NCBI GenBank assembly: GCA_024691625.1
Contig: JAILNL010000091.1
Location: 1 to 5,792 of the forward strand
Origin: Schwartzia sp. (in: firmicutes)
GTDB lineage: Bacteria > Bacillota > Negativicutes > Selenomonadales > Selenomonadaceae
Direction of reading: 5' to 3'
DNA length: 5,792 bases
Position numbers and translations under genes: made by a program. This document shows positions 1 through 5,733 of this stretch, piece by piece. The first letter of the stretch is position 1. Each line of letters starts with the position of its first letter. The notes beneath the pieces were generated by a model, which worked only from the letters and a program-made list of their open reading frames with translations, was not told the DNA's origin and made no database searches.

Positions 1-1181
1 GAGATTCCTATGCGGAAAATAACCAGTATCAGACAAACGTCAAATCGGCTATTTCCTGGATGAAAAACAGTGATTCCGCTATACAGGATATGAGTGACGC
101 ATTGAAAACCATAGTAGAAAAATCCAATGCGGCACAGGGGACAAATACAACCTCGGATATGCAGGCAATTGCAAAGGAAATGCTTGTACGTGTCCAGCAG
201 TTGGTAGCTGATGGAAACACTCAGGTAAATGGACGATATCTGTTCTCAGGGCAGTCCGATTTGAAGCAGCCCTATATGATGTCAAATGACAAGCATGAGC
301 GCGGGCTCACAAAATCATTGGACGACAAGCAGACTGAGTTTTTTAACTCGGGAAAGGAGCCGTCGAAGACCGCAAAATCAGGGAACCTGTCACAGATGCT
401 CACCCTGCGGGATGTTGATACCGGTGATGAATATTATCTTAATACCGTTGACGGTAAAATCTATTCGAAAGAATTCATGGACGAAGGGTATAAAGATAAG
501 ATGGCTGCAGGGCAGAAGACTGTCAAAGGCGGCGATGAAGTGGGTGCAGTGGATAGATGGATTGCTGATAATCATAAGGTGAGTACGTATTTTGACAACA
601 CCGGTGTCATCACTGATGCGGGGAAAAGCTTCAGCGCTACAATCACAGTAGGTGGCAGGGATGCTAAACTGCAATTTGCTACAGTCGAGCAGTATATCGT
701 CACCTATTCCGGCGACACGAACCATTTTTCCATGGTTAAGGAAAACGGCGCGACACAGCCGGCAACCGATACAGTCAATATCAATGGTGTAGATTTGGCA
801 GGAACGAGCATTTTCGATGATGCAAGCTCCGGTAATTACTCTTCAGGCGCCGCGGCATTCAATGATGTTCTTACAGTCGTCGCTATGACGGATATGGGTG
901 ATTCAGCGTGGATGTCATCTGACGGAAAGACACTTGCAAATAACTCCTTCGAGATTATAAATGTGTCCCAGTCCAAACTGGCAGCACGTCAGCAGGTTTA
1001 CACAGACTGCCAGAGTATGCTCACGACGCAGAATGAATCCATTCTGACGGATATCACAGAGGTTCATTCCACGGATGTTGCGAAGCTGGCGACAAAGCTT
1101 ATGGAAGCACAGACAATTTATCAGCTGTCGCTTTCGGTAGGCTCCAGAATCCTGCCGCCGACACTGGCTGATTACTTGTAA
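1..1181 (+). CDS. flgL: Flagellar hook-associated protein 3 (hook-filament junction protein FlgL), 5'-truncated by window edge
   Basis: FlgL is an exported axial protein that, with FlgK, forms the short junction between hook and filament. The open frame runs in from the left edge (first full codon at base 3) and ends at TAA 1179-1181, giving 392 visible residues. Roughly 45-55 N-terminal residues are missing, judged by the usual family start. The visible N-terminus (ENNQYQTNVKSAISWM) and the following segment up to NGRYLFSGQ (near visible residues 78-86) are the typical N-terminal helical D0/D1 part of FlgL. The last ~78 residues, from SFEIINVSQSKLAARQQ to the end LPPTLADYL, are the C-terminal helical partner that packs against it. 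The middle ~220 residues are polar, Gly/Asp/Thr-rich and look beta-rich; they make this protein clearly longer than the ~300-residue FlgL of Bacillus or Salmonella. The first ATG visible (base 60) is internal, not the start. flgK is expected just upstream but cannot be seen. Confidence 0.93.
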   Translation, partial: DSYAENNQYQTNVKSAISWMKNSDSAIQDMSDALKTIVEKSNAAQGTNTTSDMQAIAKEMLVRVQQLVADGNTQVNGRYLFSGQSDLKQPYMMSNDKHERGLTKSLDDKQTEFFNSGKEPSKTAKSGNLSQMLTLRDVDTGDEYYLNTVDGKIYSKEFMDEGYKDKMAAGQKTVKGGDEVGAVDRWIADNHKVSTYFDNTGVITDAGKSFSATITVGGRDAKLQFATVEQYIVTYSGDTNHFSMVKENGATQPATDTVNINGVDLAGTSIFDDASSGNYSSGAAAFNDVLTVVAMTDMGDSAWMSSDGKTLANNSFEIINVSQSKLAARQQVYTDCQSMLTTQNESILTDITEVHSTDVAKLATKLMEAQTIYQLSLSVGSRILPPTLADYL

Positions 1182-1189
1182 GAATGACG

Positions 1190-1217
1190 AATGCCTTCAC
1201 TCAAAAATAAAGGCATT
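1190..1217 (+). other. Inverted repeat after flgL, possible weak terminator or 3' stabilising hairpin
   Basis: A perfect 8-bp inverted repeat lies 9 bases past the flgL stop: AATGCCTT (1190-1197) and AAGGCATT (1210-1217), with a 12-base A-rich loop. The stem is AT-rich and is not followed directly by a T-run; the nearest run (1240-1246) is 22 bases further on. It is therefore not a canonical intrinsic terminator. It may mark the end of the flgL transcript or only partly stop it; read-through into the next genes is possible. Confidence 0.35.
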
Positions 1218-1247
1218 GAACTGTTAAAATGAATGAAAGTTTTTTTA

Positions 1248-1276
1248 TGGAAAAACATTTATTTTAGCGCTATAAT
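1248..1276 (+). promoter_or_regulatory. Candidate sigma-A type promoter for the DUF6470-fliW-csrA genes
   Basis: A perfect -10 box TATAAT (1271-1276) has a 4/6 match to the -35 consensus, TGGAAA (1248-1253), at the ideal 17-base spacing, in AT-rich surroundings. Transcription would start near base 1283 and leave a leader of about 105 bases before the ATG at 1389. This is the only good promoter-like element in the gap between flgL and the next gene. A TTGACA at 1298-1303 has no matching -10 box and is not used here. Confidence 0.5.
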
Positions 1277-1301
1277 ATAAATGAGGAATAGTATTCTTTG
1301 A

Positions 1302-1338
1302 CACTTGGCCGGGATGCATGATGCGTCCCGCCCTTGTG
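1302..1338 (+). other. Long imperfect hairpin in the leader upstream of the DUF6470 gene
   Basis: Bases 1310-1317 (CGGGATGC) pair with 1323-1330 (GCGTCCCG) through seven Watson-Crick pairs and one G-U pair, around a 5-base loop ATGAT. The pairing continues outward symmetrically: GG 1307-1308 with CC 1332-1333, and CAC 1302-1304 with GTG 1336-1338. A C/C mismatch and a 2x2 T/T internal loop separate these blocks. The structure lies between the candidate promoter and the ribosome binding site and has no T-run behind it, so it looks like a leader-RNA structure rather than a terminator. Its role is unknown. Confidence 0.45.
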
Positions 1339-1373
1339 CCATGTATATATAGATGGATCGGTTCAGCCCATGG

Positions 1374-1383
1374 AAAGGGGGGA
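1374..1383 (+). promoter_or_regulatory. Ribosome binding site that sets the DUF6470 gene start at 1389
   Basis: The purine tract AAAGGGGGGA ends five bases before ATG 1389. The in-frame upstream ATG at 1353 is preceded by an AT-rich stretch with no Shine-Dalgarno site, so 1389 is preferred. The tract and the bases just before it also contain two GGA triplets (1372-1374 and 1381-1383), the core element recognised by CsrA. Confidence 0.6.
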
Positions 1384-1388
1384 AGCCT

Positions 1389-1967
1389 ATGCTATATCTG
1401 AACATCCGGCATACTCTGCCGCGAATCGGAATCAATATGCACATTTCGACTCTGTCGAGCCGCATAGTGAAGCCTAAGCCGCAGGGTGATTATCAAGCAC
1501 CACGCTCGAACCTCGGATACAGCCAGCCGAGTCTGGAAATCAACTCATATCCGAGCCGTCATTCCTATGGTCACTCTACAATGATTGACTTTGCGAGACA
1601 GTACGGCGGACAGGGACTGAGTGATGTTAAGCAGACCACGTCAAAGCATGCGCAGGACACTTGGGATATCATTGACAACGCATCCCGAAAAGGCCGCGAT
1701 ATCTTTGCGGAGCAGGCTCATAGAAGGCTTTCCTCGGAGATCAGCAAGCAGCGTACACTTGTGGCGCAGGCTATCCCCGATCCGGAGGTTACTATGCACC
1801 CGTCAGAGCTGCATGGAGAAACTGACCCGGGGCATCATTCAGTTAAGATTGAGACCTCTTCAACAGCGGATGTTAAGTATAATCCAGGGAAATTTGAAAT
1901 CTACCTGCAAGACCGGGGTTCGATTCGAATGTGGACATCAGAAGGTCATTATGATATTTATGCATAA
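1389..1967 (+). CDS. DUF6470 (YviE-like) protein of unknown function, flagellar operon
   Basis: This encodes 192 residues with no signal peptide or membrane segment. The N-terminus has the alternating pattern seen in YviE/DUF6470 proteins: LYLNIRHTLPRIGINM at residues 2-17, then repeated proline-rich short strands such as SQPSLEINSYPSR (45-57). A helical middle (about 62-127: IDFARQYGGQG, DIIDNASRKGRDIFAEQA) follows. The C-terminus has another beta-like part (151-191: SVKIETSSTADVKYNPG, KFEIYLQDRGSIRMW). In B. subtilis, yviE occupies the same place between flgL and fliW, and that synteny supports the assignment as much as the sequence does. The family has no established biochemical role. It lies 12 bases upstream of fliW, so the two are very probably cotranscribed. 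The start at 1389 is chosen from the ribosome binding site; a start at 1353 would add 12 residues. Confidence 0.8.
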   Translation: MLYLNIRHTLPRIGINMHISTLSSRIVKPKPQGDYQAPRSNLGYSQPSLEINSYPSRHSYGHSTMIDFARQYGGQGLSDVKQTTSKHAQDTWDIIDNASRKGRDIFAEQAHRRLSSEISKQRTLVAQAIPDPEVTMHPSELHGETDPGHHSVKIETSSTADVKYNPGKFEIYLQDRGSIRMWTSEGHYDIYA

Positions 1968-1979
1968 TGGAGGAAAACT

Positions 1980-2426
1980 ATGATGAGAAAAGTCAACACG
2001 GTACGGTTTGGTGAAATTGATGTTGCGGAAGATAAGATTGTCCGATTTGCGGACGGGCTGCCTGCTTTTGAAGAGGAGCATGAGTTTGTGGTGATTCCGT
2101 ATGGCGATAAAAGCCCGTATTATTTTCTGCAGTCACTCAAAACCCCCGATTTGGCGTTTTTGATGACCGTTCCGTACATCTTCTTTCCGGACTACGAGTT
2201 CAGTCTTGAGGATGATGTGACAAAAAATCTCGGAATCAGCACACCGGATGATATCGTTCTTTACACACTTCTGACGATACCTAACGGTGAGATTGCAAAG
2301 ATGACGACCAACCTCATGGCACCGGTTGTTATCAATAACCGTACACTTGCGGCAAAGCAGGTTGTACTTGAAAAGAGCAGTTACACTACCCAGCATCCTC
2401 TGTTTCAGGAAAAGGAGGAGAAGTAA
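1980..2426 (+). CDS. fliW: Flagellar assembly factor FliW, CsrA antagonist
   Basis: FliW is a small cytoplasmic beta-barrel protein. In B. subtilis it binds CsrA and blocks mRNA binding non-competitively, and it is released from CsrA when it binds flagellin, linking flagellin translation to export. The 148-residue product matches the family in length and throughout: VNTVRFGEIDV (5-15), IVRFADGLPAFEEEHEF (20-36), SPYYFLQSL (45-53), DLAFLMTVPYIFFPDY (57-72), and the typical C-terminal TTNLMAPVVINNRTLAAKQ (109-127) with YTTQHPL (135-141). The site GGAGG (1969-1973) precedes ATG 1980 by six bases; the adjacent in-frame ATG at 1983 (nine bases) is an equally possible start, so the first residue is uncertain. 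The stop codon overlaps the csrA start (TAATG), which suggests translational coupling of antagonist and target. Confidence 0.97.
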   Translation: MMRKVNTVRFGEIDVAEDKIVRFADGLPAFEEEHEFVVIPYGDKSPYYFLQSLKTPDLAFLMTVPYIFFPDYEFSLEDDVTKNLGISTPDDIVLYTLLTIPNGEIAKMTTNLMAPVVINNRTLAAKQVVLEKSSYTTQHPLFQEKEEK

Positions 2427-2650
2427 TGCTCGTACTGACAAGAAAACCCCGGCAGCAGATTATGATTGGAGACAGCATCGTTGTAAATGTTGTTGAAGTG
2501 CAGGGCGATAACGTTCGCATAGCCATCGAAGCACCGAGGGATATTAAAATATACCGTGGAGAAATCTATAGGGCGATCCAGGAGGAGAACCGAAAAGCTG
2601 CAATGCCGGCAGACTTTGATTTGAGCAAACTGCCGAAACCGCAGCAGTAA
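2426..2650 (+). CDS. csrA: Carbon storage regulator / translational repressor CsrA
   Basis: CsrA is a dimeric RNA-binding protein that binds GGA motifs in mRNA leaders, often over the Shine-Dalgarno site, to block translation; in B. subtilis its main target is the flagellin mRNA. The 74 residues begin with the hallmark MLVLTRK and continue with IMIGDSIVVNVVEV, GDNVRIAIEAPRDIKIYRGEIY and the helix AIQEENRKAA. The RNA-contacting residues L4, R6 and R44 are present. Asn55 is also present, in the QEEN segment reported as important for FliW control in Bacillus. The length equals Bacillus CsrA (74) rather than the ~61 of E. coli, because of the C-terminal tail from about residue 59. Position 33 is Ala where Gly is common, a mild variation. 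Its start is fused to the fliW stop, with an excellent site GGAGG at 2414-2418 inside the fliW end. Confidence 0.98.
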   Translation: MLVLTRKPRQQIMIGDSIVVNVVEVQGDNVRIAIEAPRDIKIYRGEIYRAIQEENRKAAMPADFDLSKLPKPQQ

Positions 2651-2654
2651 AAAG

Positions 2655-2673
2655 CCATATACCCGTTATATGG
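2655..2673 (+). other. Hairpin in the csrA-flaG gap
   Basis: Just after the csrA stop, CCATATA (2655-2661) and TATATGG (2667-2673) form a perfect 7-bp stem with a 5-base loop CCCGT. A competing pairing ACCC (2661-2664) with GGGT (2672-2675) is possible. There is no T-run, so it is not a standard terminator; flaG is probably transcribed through it. It could be a processing or stabilising element, or part of a leader structure. A second, weaker 5-bp stem (AGATA 2684-2688 with TATCT 2696-2700) ends just before the flaG ribosome binding site. Confidence 0.4.
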
Positions 2674-2702
2674 GTTCAGGGAAAGATAAAGCATGTATCT
2701 AT

Positions 2703-2708
2703 GGAGGG
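2703..2708 (+). promoter_or_regulatory. flaG ribosome binding site (sets the start at 2715) with CsrA-like GGA motifs
   Basis: GGAGGG ends six bases before ATG 2715, which fixes the flaG start there instead of the in-frame ATG at 2670. That upstream ATG lies inside a hairpin and has no Shine-Dalgarno site. GGA triplets at 2680-2682 (in CAGGGA), 2703-2705 and 2707-2709 are spaced in a way that a CsrA dimer could bridge. CsrA binding is an inference only. Confidence 0.6.
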
Positions 2709-2714
2709 ATAAAA

Positions 2715-3176
2715 ATGATTGGAAAAGTTCAGGATGTAATGTCGGCTGCTATCGTAGTCGGCGCGGCAACGGGGTCGAATTCAGCAAGTACTTCGACAGA
2801 CACACAGACTGCCCAGCAGAACACGGTATCGCAGGAACAGGCTAACACGCCTGCACCGGCTGAAGGTACTAATACTGCTATTGCAAACAGCGCGGCAGAA
2901 AAACAGCAGGAAGCTGCCGCAAAGAAAGCAGCTGATCAGGATAAGCCGATGGACGAGAAGTCCGTCACTTTGATGACCAAAGAGCTCAATGAACTCATGA
3001 GCAAGATCAACTGCAACCTTGAATTTAAATACAACAAGGAAGTTGACATGATGACGGTCAAGATGATTGACAAACAGACCAAGGAAGTTCTGAAGGAGTT
3101 CCCACCTGAAGAAATGATCAAAAACATGATCAAAGCCAAGGATTGGCTCGGCGCTTTCTTGGACAAGAATGCGTAA
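2715..3176 (+). CDS. flaG: FlaG family flagellar protein
   Basis: This encodes 153 residues. Residues ~17-78 are a low-complexity linker rich in Ala, Gln, Thr and Ser, probably disordered. Residues ~84-153 are the FlaG domain: LMTKELNELMSKINCNLEF (86-104), then YNKEVDMMTVKMIDKQTKEV with the conserved EFPPEEM turn (128-134), and a final helix ending WLGAFLDKNA. In Campylobacter and other bacteria FlaG limits filament length; the molecular mechanism is not settled. The linker is unusually long next to the ~110-120-residue FlaG proteins I recall. The gene ends 12 bases before fliD, so they share a transcript. In B. subtilis the same order flaG(yvyC)-fliD-fliS-fliT follows the flagellin gene. Confidence 0.92.
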   Translation: MIGKVQDVMSAAIVVGAATGSNSASTSTDTQTAQQNTVSQEQANTPAPAEGTNTAIANSAAEKQQEAAAKKAADQDKPMDEKSVTLMTKELNELMSKINCNLEFKYNKEVDMMTVKMIDKQTKEVLKEFPPEEMIKNMIKAKDWLGAFLDKNA

Positions 3177-3188
3177 GGAGGGATTACC

Positions 3189-4955
3189 ATGGGTGTTAAT
3201 GGTATTTACGGTCTCAGCGGTTCAGGGCTTGATGTAGAATCTCTCGTCAAGGTCGGAATGCTTTCGAAACAGACCGAATATGATAATCTCTATAAAAAGA
3301 CAGTAAAACAGCAGTGGACGAAGGAGGCTCTTGCAGATATCTATTCCGACCTCACGACGTTCAAATACACCACCCTGTCCGGATTTAAGTCTCAGTCCAA
3401 GCTGAATGCTATGGCTGCGACAACAACTGATTCGACGGCAGTTACGGCAACGGCTAACGGTGCCGCTACTGCCATGAACCATAAAGTAGAAGTTACAAGC
3501 CTTAGCACTAATGCGTATTGGATGACGGATGGCACTATTACCAGGGCCAATACAACTGAGGCCGGGAAAAACAGCATTAAGCTGGCGGATAATGTTTTCT
3601 ACAGTATTAAAGACAACCATGATGGTACGTTCACTTATAAGGAAACGGAAAACGGTGATGAGATTACTGTAAATGGCGAAGATACAGCTATTAAATTCAC
3701 TGTAGGTGATACAAAAGATCCGCTCACTGAGGAACAGAAAAAGAAACAGACAATAAGTTACAGTTTTAGGGACCTTGCGGAAGGTAAAACATATAATGAT
3801 ATTGCGGCCGACATAAATGCTATGGGCACAAATATCAAAGCATCTTATGATTCGGTTACGGATTCTTTTACCTTCTACAATGGAATAAGCGGGAGCGATT
3901 CCGGAATCAATATAACTGTTGCTGCGGCCGATGAGGGCAAGGGCAAAGAGGCAAAGCATAATGGTGGTACGTATGCTGCGGAGCTTCTTAACCACTTCAA
4001 TCTCAAGATATCTACAGGTTCTGAGCTTAAGCCGTTGGCGAATTTCGTAGTGGATAAATCTAATGCCACGTACGGTTCCGAGGGCAGCGTAAAGATTGAC
4101 GGTAAGGTTTATGACAATGTCAAGGATAACCGCATCACGGTTTCCGGCGTTACATACAATCTGCTGAATGCCGAGGTCGGCAAGACAACTACGATTTCGG
4201 TTTCTCAGGATACAAGCGCTATCATTGACACGGTCAAGAGTTTTGTGGAAGAATATAACAAGGTTCTGGATAATTTGCAGGAGAAATATTCCACGAAGAC
4301 ATGGTCTACGGATGACTTGGACAATGATTATGAGCCGCTGACAAAAACACAGCAGGCCAGCATGACATCCGAGCAGATTGAGTCCTGGAATGAGAAGGCA
4401 AAGTCGGGGCTGCTCTATCATAACAGCATGATACGAGATCTTATCAATGATATGCGTGATGCTATATCGGCGCGTGTCACAAGCGTCAACAGTGAGTATA
4501 ATTCCGCATCTGCAATCGGTATTACGTCCTCTGATAACAAAGGACATCTTACCCTGGATGAGGATAAGCTCAAAAAAGCTTTGGCTGCTGATCCGGACTG
4601 CGTATACCAGATTTTTGCGAACGATCAGGATACCTACACGGACGTCGACCCGAACAAACGGTATGACTACATGAAGAATGAAGATTACAGCGCCCGTGGT
4701 ATCGTAAATCGTCTGTACTACAATGCAGTTACGGATGGTATGACGACACTGGAGAATTATTCGGGTACGTCCGCAGATGTAAATGATGAGACCACTCTTG
4801 GCAAAGCCATCGTATCTCTGCAGAACCGTCTTGATACACTTAAGGTGCGTCTGAGCGATTACCAGACCATGCTTTACAAAAAATATGATGCAATGGAAAG
4901 GGCTATTGCAAATCAGAATGCTCTCTTTGGAGCTATTTTCGGAGGGAACAGCTGA
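3189..4955 (+). CDS. fliD: Flagellar filament cap protein FliD (HAP2)
   Basis: FliD forms the oligomeric cap at the filament tip under which exported flagellin folds and inserts. The 588 residues start with the family motif GLSGSGLDVESLV (8-20), followed by a helical FliD_N domain to about residue 105. A beta-rich variable part contains a flagellin_IN-like motif (YNDIAADINAMGTNIKASYD, 202-221). The FliD_C domain starts near residue 293: SEGSVKIDGK, VTVSG-like ITVSGVTYNL, then VKSFVEEYNKVLDNL (349-363), YEPLTKTQQASMTSEQIESW (381-400), and IGITSSDNKGHLTLDEDKL (443-461). The C-terminal coiled-coil helix (535-580) packs against the N-terminal one. Residues 476-530 carry an Asp/Tyr-rich insertion. 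It is about 90-120 residues longer than Bacillus or E. coli FliD, with most of the extra length in the exposed middle domains. A strong site AAGGAGGG (3175-3182) starts right at the flaG stop. Confidence 0.96.
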   Translation: MGVNGIYGLSGSGLDVESLVKVGMLSKQTEYDNLYKKTVKQQWTKEALADIYSDLTTFKYTTLSGFKSQSKLNAMAATTTDSTAVTATANGAATAMNHKVEVTSLSTNAYWMTDGTITRANTTEAGKNSIKLADNVFYSIKDNHDGTFTYKETENGDEITVNGEDTAIKFTVGDTKDPLTEEQKKKQTISYSFRDLAEGKTYNDIAADINAMGTNIKASYDSVTDSFTFYNGISGSDSGINITVAAADEGKGKEAKHNGGTYAAELLNHFNLKISTGSELKPLANFVVDKSNATYGSEGSVKIDGKVYDNVKDNRITVSGVTYNLLNAEVGKTTTISVSQDTSAIIDTVKSFVEEYNKVLDNLQEKYSTKTWSTDDLDNDYEPLTKTQQASMTSEQIESWNEKAKSGLLYHNSMIRDLINDMRDAISARVTSVNSEYNSASAIGITSSDNKGHLTLDEDKLKKALAADPDCVYQIFANDQDTYTDVDPNKRYDYMKNEDYSARGIVNRLYYNAVTDGMTTLENYSGTSADVNDETTLGKAIVSLQNRLDTLKVRLSDYQTMLYKKYDAMERAIANQNALFGAIFGGNS

Positions 4956-4980
4956 TTTTAGACACTAAGGGGGAACAAAA

Positions 4981-5379
4981 ATGGTAAATAATGCAGCGGA
5001 GGCGTATAAACGGCAGCAGGTGCTGACGGCGACCCCGGAGGCTCTGACCTTGATGCTGTATAACGGCGCGCTGCGCTTCATGACTGAGGGCCGTGAGGCT
5101 ATCGAGAAGAAAAATTTTGAGGAAGCCAACACGGCTCTGCAGAAAGCGCAGAGGATAATCACAGAATTCCGTGTTACTCTGAAAATGGAATATGAAATCT
5201 CCCATCAGCTTTTGCCTCTTTACAATTACGTCTATGACCGTCTGGTCGAGGCTAACCTGAAAAGCGACGTTTCAAAGGTTGACGAAGCCAAGAATATTAT
5301 AACGGAGCTTCGCGATGCGTGGGCTCAGGCGATGGTGAAGGCACGCAAAGAAAAGGGGCAGCAGGCAAATGGAGCATGA
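4981..5379 (+). CDS. fliS: Flagellin-specific export chaperone FliS
   Basis: FliS is a small cytoplasmic helical-bundle chaperone that holds the flagellin C-terminus unfolded and delivers it to the FlhA export gate. In B. subtilis it also takes part in the FliW-CsrA-flagellin feedback. The 132 residues fit the family length. The signature is AYKRQQVLTATPEALTLMLY (8-27) followed by NGALRFM, with KAQRIITEFRVTLKMEYEIS (55-74), LLPLYNYVYDRLVEANLK (77-94) and the last helix VDEAKNIITELRDAWAQAM (100-118). The tail after 119 is Lys/Gln-rich. The ribosome binding site AAGGGGG (4967-4973) lies seven bases before ATG 4981, 25 bases after fliD. Its last 11 bases overlap the next gene. Confidence 0.97.
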   Translation: MVNNAAEAYKRQQVLTATPEALTLMLYNGALRFMTEGREAIEKKNFEEANTALQKAQRIITEFRVTLKMEYEISHQLLPLYNYVYDRLVEANLKSDVSKVDEAKNIITELRDAWAQAMVKARKEKGQQANGA

Positions 5380-5704
5380 TGCAAAAACCCTTTGGGGTAA
5401 GTTTGCCGTATTGACCGAAGAAATGCGCAAGTTTCTGACGAAAGAGGATATTGACCAGTACCTTGAACTCGAACGTCAGAGAAACATAATCTTCGGATTA
5501 ATCCAGGATCTTCCGGAGGATTCCTTCCGCACCTCGAAAGAGGGGGAGGAGCTTTTGGCACGGTTGAAGCCTGTGGAGGAAAGTATGCTGCGCGATGCCC
5601 AAATCTGGCTGAATAAGTCCAGGGCACACAATACGAAGGTTCAGGGCTATGGAAATATTGGCGGATTCAGACCACAGGGAAATATCTTCAACAAGGGATA
5701 TTAA
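5369..5704 (+). CDS. Small FliT-like flagellar chaperone candidate
   Basis: This encodes 111 residues, close to the 113 of B. subtilis FliT, in the position fliT takes behind fliS. It is predicted mostly helical: LWGKFAVLTEEMRKFLTKEDIDQYLELERQRNIIFGLIQDL (8-48) has the heptad-like pattern and the 'LERQR' element seen in FliT-like proteins, and a second helix covers about 55-84. FliT proteins bind FliD (and export components) in the cytoplasm. The C-terminal ~25 residues are different in kind: Gly/Asn/aromatic-rich and basic (VQGYGNIGGF, RPQGNIFNKGY), probably disordered. ATG 5369 lies 11 bases inside fliS, with AAAAGGGG (5351-5358) ten bases upstream, which indicates translational coupling. 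The call rests on position, size and helical pattern; FliT sequences diverge strongly, so a FlgN-like or unrelated helical protein cannot be excluded. Confidence 0.65.
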   Translation: MEHDAKTLWGKFAVLTEEMRKFLTKEDIDQYLELERQRNIIFGLIQDLPEDSFRTSKEGEELLARLKPVEESMLRDAQIWLNKSRAHNTKVQGYGNIGGFRPQGNIFNKGY

Positions 5705-5733
5705 AAATGGGACAATATATCTATCTGTTTTTT

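Noticed and set aside
286..582. 98-codon + strand frame and opposing - strand frames inside flgL
   Set aside because: They overlap the clear FlgL frame, show no domain, and have no independent start signals.
1239..1256. GTTTTT/AAAAAC inverted repeat after flgL
   Set aside because: Six pairs, five of them A-T, in an AT-rich gap; too weak to call a terminator and part of it overlaps the candidate -35 region.
1298..1303. Perfect TTGACA as a -35 box upstream of the DUF6470 gene
   Set aside because: No -10-like hexamer lies 16-18 bases downstream; that position is inside the GC-rich hairpin (ATGCGT). The TATAAT at 1271 with TGGAAA fits better.
1621..1983. 120-codon + strand frame overlapping the DUF6470 gene
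   Set aside because: Arg/Ser-rich shadow in another frame; the frame at 1389-1967 has a good ribosome binding site, family pattern and spacing to fliW.
2670..2714. In-frame upstream start of flaG at 2670
   Set aside because: This ATG sits in the hairpin stem without a Shine-Dalgarno site. ATG 2715 has GGAGGG six bases upstream and begins the family-like sequence.
3222..4547. 441-codon open frame on the - strand inside fliD
   Set aside because: It is antisense to a well-supported fliD, has no recognisable domain, and its composition (Ile/Arg/Cys-rich) is what a complementary-strand shadow of this codon usage gives. No ribosome binding site evidence was found for it.
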